DNA from: Planctomycetota bacterium
GTDB taxonomy: Bacteria > Planctomycetota > Phycisphaerae > Sedimentisphaerales > Anaerohalosphaeraceae
Assembly (NCBI GenBank): GCA_023143375.1
Contig: JAGLHQ010000046.1
Location: 1-33,187 of the forward strand
Reading direction: 5' to 3'
Length of the DNA stretch: 33,187 bases
A model generated the notes under the pieces. That model saw only the letters and a list, made by a program, of their open reading frames with translations, was not told the origin of the DNA and did no database searches. Numbering within the stretch: the stretch's first letter is position 1; every line of letters begins with the position of its first letter. Shown here piece after piece: positions 23,709 through 32,306 of this stretch. The translations under genes and the position numbers were made by a program.

Positions 23709-25154
23709 ATGATGGATAAACAGGTATTAAAACAAATTAAGAACTCCGATCTTTTTGAAACACTGAGGCACTCGAAGAATTACTTCTCTGCCAATGTTGC
23801 AATGAGGGCGATGGCGTTTATTTCTATCCCGATATTTACCCGTCTTCTTACAGAGGCTGATTACGGAGTTGTTGCGGTTTTTAGAAGCTATGTAGGCATC
23901 ATGGCCGTTCTTCTGTCCCTGAACTCATATTCCGCAGTGGGAAGATATTATTATGAAAAAACGGATGATTTTAACGAATTCCTTGGAACAACTCTGGTCT
24001 TTGTTGGGCTGATCTTCTGCGTTACTATCCCCGCATTTTTTATATTTTACGAGCAAATATCAAACGTAATACAACTTCCCGGGTTATTGCCCGCGTTCTT
24101 GTTATTTGCCGCTTTATTTGCCATTATAAATAGTGTTTATCAGCAGGTATTGATCCCTCAAAAGCGAAGCAAAGAAGCGGCTGTAATAAATGTAACAAAA
24201 GGCTACGCCGTCCTCATAGTAGCTATTTTGCTGACGTGGATATTGAAAGAAAACCGCTATTTAGGCCGGGTGTGGTCACTCCTGCTGATAGGCTGCGGGT
24301 TTTCGATCTATGTCCTGATAAAGCTTTCTAAATATGTGAAATTGTGTTTCAGGATCGAGCATATTAAATACATAGCTTCCTACTCCTTCCCACTTATTCC
24401 GTACGCCTTAAGCGGCGTTATTCTGGCACAATTTGACAGGATCATGATCAACAATACGATCGACACAAAATCCGCAGGCCTGTACAGCCTGGGGTACAAT
24501 ATCGCCATGCTTATACTTATTGTAATAACTTCGACTCGAACAGCCCTGATGCCGGATTTCTTCAAGTTCCTGGATAACAAAGAATATTCAAGGATAGAAG
24601 ATCTGTCAAAAAAGATCTTTTCGATCATAACTGTCGCTGCTTTGGGACTGATTTTTTTCGCCAAAGAAATAGTCATACTTTTGGCAGACAAGAAATTCCA
24701 TCCGGGCCTTAGCGTAGTTCCAGTCGTTGTAGTAGGATATCTTTTTTATGGAATGGCTACTGTCTATAACCGATATATCGCGTATGCCAAAAAGACTATT
24801 TATCTTTCTGTAATAGTGCTTGCCGCAGGCATTTTAAACATTGTTTTGAATCTTATATTTATACCGAAGTATGGTTATATTGCCGCTGCATATACTACTG
24901 TTGCTTCTTATTTTGTCATGTTTTTGCTGACATGGATCGTTTCTAAGGTATTTATAGAACAGAAAACTGTGCGGCTGTGGACGATTTGGAAACCGACGTT
25001 ATTGATGTTCGCTTTTATAGGATTAGTGTACTTAGTGGAAGCCTCTGGCGTTAACGCTGTTTGGTTCTTCTTGATAAAGGCGGCAATGCTGGCGACATTT
25101 TGCTGTATTGTCTTTCGCAAACAACTCAGAACTGTTTTAAGATTACGAAAATAA
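23709..25154 (+). CDS. Polysaccharide flippase (Wzx-like, MATE/MOP superfamily)
   Basis: A 481-residue integral membrane protein with about 12-14 hydrophobic segments. The opening GLRHSKNYFSANVAMRA-like stretch and IPIFTRLLTEADYGVVAVFRSYVGI are the typical first part of oligosaccharide flippases; SFPLIPYALSGVILAQFDRIMINN marks the second half. Such proteins move lipid-linked oligosaccharides from the cytoplasmic to the periplasmic face of the inner membrane. It is the only flippase in the window, so it probably exports the glycan made by neighbouring genes (inference). It starts at ATG 23709 or the next ATG 23712, follows the sulfotransferase by 33 bases, and converges on the transferase at 25163. 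Confidence 0.87.
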   Translation: MMDKQVLKQIKNSDLFETLRHSKNYFSANVAMRAMAFISIPIFTRLLTEADYGVVAVFRSYVGIMAVLLSLNSYSAVGRYYYEKTDDFNEFLGTTLVFVGLIFCVTIPAFFIFYEQISNVIQLPGLLPAFLLFAALFAIINSVYQQVLIPQKRSKEAAVINVTKGYAVLIVAILLTWILKENRYLGRVWSLLLIGCGFSIYVLIKLSKYVKLCFRIEHIKYIASYSFPLIPYALSGVILAQFDRIMINNTIDTKSAGLYSLGYNIAMLILIVITSTRTALMPDFFKFLDNKEYSRIEDLSKKIFSIITVAALGLIFFAKEIVILLADKKFHPGLSVVPVVVVGYLFYGMATVYNRYIAYAKKTIYLSVIVLAAGILNIVLNLIFIPKYGYIAAAYTTVASYFVMFLLTWIVSKVFIEQKTVRLWTIWKPTLLMFAFIGLVYLVEASGVNAVWFFLIKAAMLATFCCIVFRKQLRTVLRLRK

Positions 25155-25162
25155 AGCCCGAC

Positions 25163-26860
25163 TTAAACCGCAAGAATTTGTTTGATAACTTCTGTTGCCC
25201 TTTGTGTTGCATTACCGTCGATCTTGCAAAGATGCCGCTGAATATACGAGATTCGCTTTTCTATGAGTTCTGCGTCATTTCCCAGGCATTTTGAAATGGC
25301 CCGCCCAAGATCTTCGCTCTCATAAACTCCGATAGCCGCACCCTCATCGACATAACCAATAAGGTCTGCCTCGCCGCTCAGGTTTAAAATGATAACAGGT
25401 TTATCCAGTGCCAGTGCCTCGGACGCAGTCGTCGAGAACTTTGTGATCGTTACATCGCAGGCATAAAGTAAAGCCAATGTGTCTGCGGTTTTAGAAGCAA
25501 GAATGAATTTTTCGTTAGGCAGATTTAAGCAACTGCGAATCAATTGGCCATGCTCCTCTTCTTCTCTTGGATGTTGTTTGATAATCAAAACAGTGTTATC
25601 AAGTTTGTCCATTGTGTCACGAACAGCACGGAGATTTTTTTTGTTTTCTTCGTCGGATAGCACAAAGCATTGGGTAGTCCACAAGACAACCTTTTTGTTC
25701 TTATCTATGCCGTACTCAGCCAATATATCTTCCCTGCTGCAATGTTCTTTTATCGTGTTCAATACGTCATAGCCGGGCTGACCTGTTACAATTACACTTT
25801 CTTGCGAGTATGCGCTGACATGGGTAAGGACATCTTTGTAATGCTGCCCAAACACAAGCGTTTTATCCGGTATCGGACAGAAAGGAGCACCCGCGCTGCC
25901 GTCCGGCGAGATCTCATCTTTTGCATAAATATAACCGTTGGAGAATTTGGAAATATTGCCGTGTTGTATAGCCACAGTTGGGATGCCCTTCTTTTTACTG
26001 GCGATAAGCAAGGATCGCTCAAAGATGCCATATTCGTTTACCAAAAGCACCATGTCCGGCTGTTCCTTTTCAAGAAGTTCTTTTGACATCTCAATACGTT
26101 TAACAACATAGGGCAGAAGAACCATGAAATAAAACTTAAGCTTTCTGTAGATCAAGTCGAAGTCATCATCGTTTTTAAAACTGCATAAGCTGTGAAACTG
26201 GCGGTCAGTCGAAAGCGCCTTCCATACTTTGTTAAAGTGCCGGGCTGCCTGAAGTTCTTTCTTAGCGATGTTTACCGACCAATAAAGATTGAACGGCCGA
26301 TACGGAATGTCCCAGTTCTTTACTCTTTCGATCAGGATGCCAAGGCTTTTAATTGCGGACTTGAAAGGATAAATATATTTGACTAAAGGATAGGTGCCTA
26401 CAAGAGCCATGCCTTCTTTGTTTTGTAAATTCTCAAGCACCGAGTCTAAGAAAATATCGGTCTTTTTAATTTTACCCGTCTGGTAATCTTTAACTTCTCG
26501 CCACGTTATATCTCTGGTAGTAAATAAGATCTTCTTCTTATCGTCTTTGGGTTCCGGTTTTTTATTCGAAAGCAGGATCGACTTGACAACCACTTTCCTG
26601 CCCAGATCGAAACAAAAATTTAAGCCCCCAAAAACGCATGTCGGCAGCTTTGATACCCACCATTGAAATCGCAGGTTTTTGGGCATCTTGCTGCCCGGAT
26701 TTTCCGGAAGGGTCAATAAAAACATAAGAAAATCGAAATGAGCAAACCACCACAGCGACAAACCGTCATACTCCGTCAATTCCCGAAAGGTCTTTCCGCA
26801 GTCAAGTTTTGTAGTAGTGAGCCTGCGGGCAAAAGCTGATATCTTTTCATATTTACTCAT
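25163..26860 (-). CDS. Large GT-B-type surface carbohydrate transferase
   Basis: A 565-residue protein. The N-terminal part has FRELTEYDGLSLWWFAHFDF (residues 25-44), a motif seen at the start of certain surface-carbohydrate biosynthesis proteins. The C-terminal half has the GT-B/CDP-glycerol-transferase pattern: VAIQHGNI (~297-303), VIVTGQPGYDVL (~357-367), IIKQHPRE (~426-433) and FSTTASEALALDKPVIILNL. Similar motifs occur in the protein at 19956-21218. It probably transfers a sugar or sugar acid to the exported glycan; donor and acceptor are unknown. It is transcribed alone on the minus strand. A broken copy of its first ~35 codons lies at 21212-21306. Confidence 0.75.
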   Translation of the reverse strand: MSKYEKISAFARRLTTTKLDCGKTFRELTEYDGLSLWWFAHFDFLMFLLTLPENPGSKMPKNLRFQWWVSKLPTCVFGGLNFCFDLGRKVVVKSILLSNKKPEPKDDKKKILFTTRDITWREVKDYQTGKIKKTDIFLDSVLENLQNKEGMALVGTYPLVKYIYPFKSAIKSLGILIERVKNWDIPYRPFNLYWSVNIAKKELQAARHFNKVWKALSTDRQFHSLCSFKNDDDFDLIYRKLKFYFMVLLPYVVKRIEMSKELLEKEQPDMVLLVNEYGIFERSLLIASKKKGIPTVAIQHGNISKFSNGYIYAKDEISPDGSAGAPFCPIPDKTLVFGQHYKDVLTHVSAYSQESVIVTGQPGYDVLNTIKEHCSREDILAEYGIDKNKKVVLWTTQCFVLSDEENKKNLRAVRDTMDKLDNTVLIIKQHPREEEEHGQLIRSCLNLPNEKFILASKTADTLALLYACDVTITKFSTTASEALALDKPVIILNLSGEADLIGYVDEGAAIGVYESEDLGRAISKCLGNDAELIEKRISYIQRHLCKIDGNATQRATEVIKQILAV

Positions 26861-27020
26861 ACTATCGTTTTACATTTCCTTTAGATCGATTCAAATCAAA
26901 CCACGTCCTCGCGTATATATTCATTGCATTGAATTCATTTGTCAAGAGTTCATTCGCTGGAAATAATAAAATAGGACTCTGAAAAACCTCAAAATAAACT
27001 TCGGGACGCCGAGCTTGTTA

Positions 27021-27140
27021 ATTTTGGTAGTGATAAGCTATGAAAATTATAATCCAGACACGACTTTTTATTCGTCAATTCCAGCAAAAAGAGATATTTG
27101 ACGCCTAAATTAATGTCTGGATTGATTTTAGTCGATTTTG
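27021..27140 (+). mobile_element. Small MITE-like insertion inside repeat copy B
   Basis: Compared with copy A, copy B has about 108 extra bases (27027-27134) bounded by direct repeats ATTTTG (27021-27026 and 27135-27140), as a target duplication would look. Inside are perfect 10-base inverted repeats AATCCAGACA (27051-27060) and TGTCTGGATT (27114-27123). These are not at the ends, so a classic MITE is not proven; a deletion in copy A between short repeats would give the same picture. Confidence 0.4.
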
Positions 27141-27146
27141 TATAAT
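27141..27146 (+). promoter_or_regulatory. TATAAT -10 box before the GT2 gene
   Basis: A perfect TATAAT stands 36 bases before ATG 27183, giving a leader of about 30 bases. It is kept in intergenic copy A. No strong -35 box is seen; in copy B the -35 region lies within the inserted DNA. Confidence 0.45.
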
Positions 27147-27182
27147 GTCCTTGACGATAATATCTTAAACGCAGGATCAGCC

Positions 27183-28139
27183 ATGAAACTTATAATTCAG
27201 ATACCTTGTTATAACGAAGAGAAAACCTTGCCTGAGGTCATAAACGACCTTCCAAACGAGTTGCCCGCCATCGATACAATTGAATACCTTGTCATCGATG
27301 ACGGAAGCAAGGACAAAACGACTCAAATTGCAAAACAGCTTGGCGTTCATCACGTACTAAGCCTGGGCTCAAACCGCGGGCTTGCTCATGCGTTTCTGGC
27401 AGGAATACAAAAATGCCTCGATCTAGGTGCCGATATAATCGTTAACACCGACGGTGACAATCAGTATAGCGGACATTGCATTGGTGATCTGATCGTACCG
27501 GTGGTCGAAGGCAAACTCGATATGGTTATCGGCGCCAGACCAATAGATGACATTGAACATTTTTCATGGCTCAAGAAAAAATTACAGCGAGCAGGAAGTA
27601 AAGTCGTTCGCCGGTTCTCAGGAACAAGGATACCGGATACGACCAGCGGGTTTAGAGCCTATTCGGCTGAGGCGGCAATGAGATTACACGTATTCAATCG
27701 ATACACATATACGCTTGAAACAATTATTCAGGCAGGTCACATGAATATGCGACTCGGACATGTTCCGATCAGGACCAACGCAAAGACAAGAGAATCACGG
27801 CTTATATCTTCCATACCTAAATATATTTCTAGATCAGTGAGCATTATTATCAGGTCGTATATAACTTATCAGCCGTTCAAAACATTTTTTTATTGCGCTC
27901 TTGTTCCCGGCGTTATCGGCACCATTTTATGCGCAAGATTTTTGTATTACTATTTCTCTGCCGCTTCTGCCGCAGGGCACATCCAGTCACTTATCCTCGC
28001 TGCTATAATGCTCATTATAGCGTTTTTGCTGATGGCCCTCGGGATACTCGCAGACCTCATAGGGGCCAATCGAAAGCTCATACAGGAAACTTTGTTTAAC
28101 GCAAGAAAGCAAATGTACAAGCAAAACAAGAACAAATAA
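27183..28139 (+). CDS. GT2 family glycosyltransferase, DPM1/GtrB-like, with two C-terminal membrane helices
   Basis: A 318-residue protein: MKLIIQIPCYNEEKTLPEV opening, VIDDGSKD (Asp39-Asp40) and NTDGDNQY (Asp90, Asp92) as nucleotide- and metal-binding acids, and TTSGFRAYS, a typical polyprenyl-phosphate glycosyltransferase stretch. Two hydrophobic segments (~229-253 and ~262-286) anchor it in the inner membrane. Such enzymes attach a sugar from a nucleotide donor to polyprenyl phosphate. Two GT-C enzymes that would use lipid-linked sugars follow directly, which fits. ATG 27183 has AGGA six bases upstream; a TTG at 27138 lies over the -10 box and is rejected as the start. Confidence 0.87.
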   Translation: MKLIIQIPCYNEEKTLPEVINDLPNELPAIDTIEYLVIDDGSKDKTTQIAKQLGVHHVLSLGSNRGLAHAFLAGIQKCLDLGADIIVNTDGDNQYSGHCIGDLIVPVVEGKLDMVIGARPIDDIEHFSWLKKKLQRAGSKVVRRFSGTRIPDTTSGFRAYSAEAAMRLHVFNRYTYTLETIIQAGHMNMRLGHVPIRTNAKTRESRLISSIPKYISRSVSIIIRSYITYQPFKTFFYCALVPGVIGTILCARFLYYYFSAASAAGHIQSLILAAIMLIIAFLLMALGILADLIGANRKLIQETLFNARKQMYKQNKNK

Positions 28140-28228
28140 TTTGAACGTAAGACTTTATCGCCGGGATGCTGAGTAAATAACAAATTAAGTGGCGAAGATT
28201 CAAAGTTTGAATTCCAAAAGGAAATTTC

Positions 28229-30067
28229 ATGGCAAGACGTGGAAGAAAACGAAAAAAAACAACTCTTCTCCAAAAACCGGTCGAGATTGATGTTGACTAT
28301 CAAAAAGCTCAACATAGATTCGAGATAATCGTTCTTGTGATTCTCCTTGCGTTTGGTGTGTACAAATCTATCAGGCTTTTCGGGGCCCTTCCTGTACCAA
28401 ATCCGGATTATTCAGGTTTCGTAAGGACAGGACAAGAATTGCTTGCTTTTAATATCCCATCTACCTTTAAGAGGGCTCCTGTTCTTGGAATATTGATTGT
28501 CACGCTTAGCAATTTTGTCGGTGGAGCGCATCCAATGCTCACAGCTGGCTGGTTGCTTAACGCGATTATGGGCGTTTTGAATACCGTTTTGCTATGGCAG
28601 ATCGCAAAAAAACTACTCGGAAACGCAGGGATATGGTTTGCCGTAGTGGCAGTGCTGAATCCATGGGTCATGCGATACCAGACTTCTCCAATTGCCGAAA
28701 CCTCTATGATATTTTTCACACTTGCAACCTTTTACTTTATTTTTAGACATTCTAAGTGGGCCTATCTCTTTGCTTCTATTGCATCGATGGTACGATACGA
28801 ATGTACAGTGCTTATTTTTATCGCATTCCTGATGGACATGGTGACCGGAAAAACAAAAAAACAACGGTGCAAGGCATTCTTATACGCAGCACTTGCTTCA
28901 CTGCCCTTTCTGCTATGGATGTTTGGAACATATTATTACAAAGACACGAAAACCGTACATTATATTGGACACTACAAAGTAAACGCAAGTGGAACCAGAA
29001 CAAGAACCGGCTTTCCGAAATATTTCCTCCTGCTCTGGAATACGATTTATGCACCCCTTTTTCAGTTACCGGCTGCAATAAAAGCAACATTTACTCCTCC
29101 GGCTACCCAACAACAGGCAGTTGCCATTGGCACTGCGATAACCAGCCTGCATCTTTACAGCAAAATAATAGCCGGCGCAAGTGCGGCATTGGCAATCATA
29201 TATTCTATTATAAAACGAAACTGGTATTTGCTGTCATTAGCGGTCTTTATGTTCTTTTACATAATGGCGCACTCTATGCGAATTAGCAGCCATACACGTT
29301 ACTGTGTCCCGGCGGTCTGGCTCGCACTGCTTATATCATGGTACGGATTTTACGTTTTATGGAAACTTTTCGATAAGGACAGCGGAAAGCTACGCATCAT
29401 TACCTTGATTTCACTTACAACTATCATGATTCCGGGACTTATTTACTTTTTTAAAATAGCACCAAGCATACCGAAAACAGCAAGAGCAGGCATAGCAGCT
29501 TACCCCGTAGTCTACGCAGCGATGATCACGATAGGCTTAATATTGTTGGCGGGATGCTGGCTGTTCAAATTCAAATTCTTTGCTCGATACTTTGTGCTTA
29601 GCATCTTAACATGCGCTATGATAGGATCGCAACATTTTATGGTTGCAAAAGCTATAGGACGCGGATCTTATAACTATGAATTCAAAATGCTTGCGGACTG
29701 GTATGCGGAAAACGCGAAGCCGGGAGAAAAAATGGGATGCACATGGTCGCCTCTATTAAAAATATTGCTCGACGGGCACGCAGATAACATAATAGAATTA
29801 AAAACAATGGCAAGCCCTACATTCGAGGGTTTCGTGGAAAATTGTTATGAAAATAATCTTACCTATGTCGCCTGTACCGCCAGAGGAAGCGCAAAAGTCA
29901 AAAAGGGCCTTTTGCCGGCACTTCGTAGACTTAGTGCTGAAAAAGACTATCCGCCCTTTAGATTTATCGAACGTTTTCGGGTTGGAACAGGAAGAAGCAG
30001 GTGGGTCAGTGTCTTCGAACTGATGCCGCGACAGGAACAGCAAGATCAAGATGAACTGAAAAAGTAA
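28229..30067 (+). CDS. GT-C membrane glycosyltransferase (ArnT/PMT-like), first of a tandem pair
   Basis: A 612-residue integral membrane protein. A basic N terminus (MARRGRKRKKTT) precedes the first helix at ~residues 32-48; the first periplasmic loop has LPVPNPDYSGFVRTG with an acidic residue in the position expected for the GT-C catalytic Asp. About ten more hydrophobic segments follow and a C-terminal soluble part (~485-612) begins near MLADWYAENAKPGEKMG. GT-C enzymes take sugar from polyprenyl phosphate and act on the periplasmic side. The next gene is a clear paralogue. ATG 28229 has AAAAGGAAA before it. Confidence 0.8.
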   Translation: MARRGRKRKKTTLLQKPVEIDVDYQKAQHRFEIIVLVILLAFGVYKSIRLFGALPVPNPDYSGFVRTGQELLAFNIPSTFKRAPVLGILIVTLSNFVGGAHPMLTAGWLLNAIMGVLNTVLLWQIAKKLLGNAGIWFAVVAVLNPWVMRYQTSPIAETSMIFFTLATFYFIFRHSKWAYLFASIASMVRYECTVLIFIAFLMDMVTGKTKKQRCKAFLYAALASLPFLLWMFGTYYYKDTKTVHYIGHYKVNASGTRTRTGFPKYFLLLWNTIYAPLFQLPAAIKATFTPPATQQQAVAIGTAITSLHLYSKIIAGASAALAIIYSIIKRNWYLLSLAVFMFFYIMAHSMRISSHTRYCVPAVWLALLISWYGFYVLWKLFDKDSGKLRIITLISLTTIMIPGLIYFFKIAPSIPKTARAGIAAYPVVYAAMITIGLILLAGCWLFKFKFFARYFVLSILTCAMIGSQHFMVAKAIGRGSYNYEFKMLADWYAENAKPGEKMGCTWSPLLKILLDGHADNIIELKTMASPTFEGFVENCYENNLTYVACTARGSAKVKKGLLPALRRLSAEKDYPPFRFIERFRVGTGRSRWVSVFELMPRQEQQDQDELKK

Positions 30068-30101
30068 CTTTGCGATTATTTAAGCGTGTGGGAACAATAT
30101 A

Positions 30102-31910
30102 ATGGGATCGAGGAAGCGGAGACATAAAAACAAAAAATACGACAATATTTCGGTCAACGATATTTCAGTGAACGATGTCTCTGTTAATATCCAGAAGAGA
30201 TTCGAGCTATTTGCCATAGCAGTTCTTTTGATCTTCGGAATATATCAGTCGATACAGCTTTTCGGGTATACAAGTGTTCCAAATTCGGACTTCCCATTAT
30301 TTGTAAGAGTTGCCGAGAAGATAATTTCATTCGAGCTTCCCAGCAGTTTCAAAAGACTGCCAGGCCTTGGATTGCTGCAGATAGGTCTAAGCAAATTTAT
30401 CGGCGGAAACCACCCCGTACTCACTGCCGGCTGGTTGTTAAATGCAATAGTGCACCCTATAAGCCTGATCCTTCTCTATCTGATCGCCAGGAAATTCATA
30501 GGAAAAGCGGCATTCTGGCTCGTGATCGTTTTTGCCTTAAACCCGCAGGTGGCACTAATGCTCACTCAGCCGATGGCGGAAACAACGCTTATGTTTTTCA
30601 CTTTACTCACTTTATACCTGATACTTATAAGCTCGAAATATCGTTATCTCGTTGCATGTGCCGCAACCGTAATACGCTACGACGCCGCCGTCCTTATCGT
30701 CGCGGCAATGGCGGCAGATGTTTTCGAACGCAGAGATAAAAAAAATATACTTATCGCTCTGGCAAAAGGAGCACTGGTATTTGTTCCACTGGCGGTATGG
30801 ATCGCCTTCACAAAGATCACCTGGGAAAACTCCACAAAGGCGCATTACTTCGGACATTACATATACCGAAAGCCTATTGGACTCGGATACCTTGATCTGC
30901 TTTGGAACACTGCGATAGGAGGCCTGCTGCAGTTGCCCGCATGGATAAAGGCTATGTTTGTAGAACGACCATCGCAGGACGCTCTCAAATCGATACAGCA
31001 GGCAAACGAGATGCTTTTCGGTATAAGCAAGTTCTTAACCATGGCAGGATTCATCACCACTGCTGTTTACGCCGTGATTAAGAAAAATATTAAATTATTG
31101 CCGTGCTTCGTTTTCCTGGCTTGCAATTTAGCGGTACACATGATGCGAATGAAGAGTTCCCCGAGATATTGTTATATACTCGTGCCCATCGTCATGCTTT
31201 TGTGCTGTTATGGGTGGCAGACAATACTGAAAGCCATAAATAAAAAAATGCCCATCGCATTGTCGGCGATATTATGTGTGACCCTAATAATCATTTCGGT
31301 TGTGTGGATCTTCCGGCTTCTACCCGCCATGGATCGAGCAGCGATGCTAAGCCCCGTTTGCACCGGTTTGCTTACAGCTTCAATTATAGCGAGCATCGTC
31401 TTTGCAATAGCAGGCTTGCTCTTTAACAAAGGCAAAGGTGCCTTAGGCATCGTTACGATGACCGCCATTATGTCACTGATGATCTTTTCAAATCATTTCG
31501 AGTTGGCAAAAACTATTGGCAGCGGGAAAACCGATGCCGAGTTTAGAATGCTCGCCGAATGGTTCACAGCCAATACTGAACCCGGCGAAAAAATTGTGAC
31601 ATCGATGCCTGATATTGTTAAATTATTCGCACCGTCAAGGAAGGGAGACATCGTCCGAGTCTCTCACATCGACGGAAACAACGCTGATGAATTTGTTAAG
31701 AGTTGTTATCAAAAAGGTGTTAAATATGTTGCATGGGACTCACGCGTCGGGCTTTTACCGAAATACGTATATTATAAGAAGTGGAGGATAGACCGCATAG
31801 ATTTCATGAAAACACCACGCGACATCGGACCGTATGAGTTTGTCGAACCGCTAAAGCAGAGCAACAGGCGATATATACACGTATTCCGTTTGAAGCAACA
31901 GGTTAAATAG
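30102..31910 (+). CDS. GT-C membrane glycosyltransferase (ArnT/PMT-like), second of a tandem pair
   Basis: A 602-residue paralogue of the preceding protein. Matching stretches include VPNSDFPLFVRV, FKRLPGLGLLQIGLSKFIGGNHPVLTAGWLLNAI (given here in part), KAHYFGHY and the C-terminal MLAEWFTANTEPGEKI. The acidic residue after PN is Asp in both. The first ~30 residues are basic and contain three copies of a five-residue repeat absent from the first copy. About eleven membrane segments are visible. Sequence differences are spread over the whole length, so the duplication is old and both copies may have separate acceptors. It ends 10 bases before the convergent Nfu gene. Confidence 0.8.
   Translation: MGSRKRRHKNKKYDNISVNDISVNDVSVNIQKRFELFAIAVLLIFGIYQSIQLFGYTSVPNSDFPLFVRVAEKIISFELPSSFKRLPGLGLLQIGLSKFIGGNHPVLTAGWLLNAIVHPISLILLYLIARKFIGKAAFWLVIVFALNPQVALMLTQPMAETTLMFFTLLTLYLILISSKYRYLVACAATVIRYDAAVLIVAAMAADVFERRDKKNILIALAKGALVFVPLAVWIAFTKITWENSTKAHYFGHYIYRKPIGLGYLDLLWNTAIGGLLQLPAWIKAMFVERPSQDALKSIQQANEMLFGISKFLTMAGFITTAVYAVIKKNIKLLPCFVFLACNLAVHMMRMKSSPRYCYILVPIVMLLCCYGWQTILKAINKKMPIALSAILCVTLIIISVVWIFRLLPAMDRAAMLSPVCTGLLTASIIASIVFAIAGLLFNKGKGALGIVTMTAIMSLMIFSNHFELAKTIGSGKTDAEFRMLAEWFTANTEPGEKIVTSMPDIVKLFAPSRKGDIVRVSHIDGNNADEFVKSCYQKGVKYVAWDSRVGLLPKYVYYKKWRIDRIDFMKTPRDIGPYEFVEPLKQSNRRYIHVFRLKQQVK
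30144..30188 (+). repeat. Three 15-base in-frame tandem repeats in the second GT-C gene
   Basis: Three diverged 15-base units (30144, 30159, 30174) encode NISVN, DISVN and DVSVN at residues 15-29, in the cytoplasmic tail ahead of the first membrane helix. The first GT-C paralogue lacks them. Confidence 0.8.
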
Positions 31911-31920
31911 CCGCAACGTA

Positions 31921-32181
31921 TTACTCTACGGCGATAACGGTTTTAACTTCAGGTATCTTTTCCTGAAGGATCCTCTGGACGCCCATCTTAAGCGTCATCT
32001 GTGCACCCGGACAACCCTTGCAAGCGCCCTGCAATCGCACACGAACGGTCTTGTCATCGTCAACGCCCACCAATTGAATATCGCCGCCATCGTTTTGAAG
32101 CATCGGACGGATCGTTTCTATAACTTCCGCGACCTTGTTTTCAAAATCATGTTCGCTGCCGCAACCACATGCATCACACAT
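31921..32181 (-). CDS. NifU C-terminal domain (Nfu-type) iron-sulfur protein
   Basis: An 86-residue protein consisting of one Nfu domain: VIETIRPMLQNDGGDIQLVGVDD and the cluster-binding QGACKGCPGAQMTLKMGVQRIL with the CxxC pair. Nfu proteins carry and deliver 4Fe-4S clusters to target enzymes in the cytoplasm. The N terminus MCDACGCGSEHD adds three Cys (CxxCxC) that the usual domain lacks; it could bind metal or help form an extra cluster. ATG 32181 has an AGGAG site 7 bases upstream and a consensus promoter. It is a single gene converging on the GT-C gene. Confidence 0.9.
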   Translation of the reverse strand: MCDACGCGSEHDFENKVAEVIETIRPMLQNDGGDIQLVGVDDDKTVRVRLQGACKGCPGAQMTLKMGVQRILQEKIPEVKTVIAVE

Positions 32182-32215
32182 ACTGTATCTCCTGATAAAT
32201 AATAGTTATAAACCT

Positions 32216-32244
32216 ATTATACAATTATATCATTCATTTCGCAA
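32216..32244 (-). promoter_or_regulatory. Sigma70-like promoter of the Nfu gene
   Basis: On the minus strand TTGCGA (32244-32239) and TATAAT (32221-32216) are separated by 17 bases. The start of transcription would fall near 32209, about 28 bases before the ATG. This is the strongest promoter match in the window. Confidence 0.7.
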
Positions 32245-32306
32245 GGCGTTTTATAGCCACACTGTAATCCCTGTTTCCATTTCGTCACGCTTATGCGATC
32301 CAGGGA

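Larger units (their letters stand above)
26938..27170 (+). repeat. Intergenic repeat copy B (matches 22535-22670)
   Basis: It shares TTTGTCAAG (26938-26946), AATAAACTTC (26992-27002) followed by GGGACG, GATTTTGTATAATGTC (27134-27149) and ATAATATCTTAAA (27157-27169) with copy A in the same order. The match is interrupted by 27027-27134, absent from copy A. Confidence 0.75.
26861..27182 (+). other. Divergent intergenic region between the large GT-B gene and the GT2 gene
   Basis: 322 bases without a gene. It contains intergenic repeat copy B (26938-27170), the ~108-base insertion with its internal inverted repeat, and the TATAAT box of the GT2 gene. No family-like open frame was seen. Confidence 0.6.

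Noticed and set aside
27067-27092. Possible third trace of the transferase 5' end (CGTCAATTCC word)
   Set aside because: Only about 10 bases match exactly and the flanks do not follow; too short to separate from chance.
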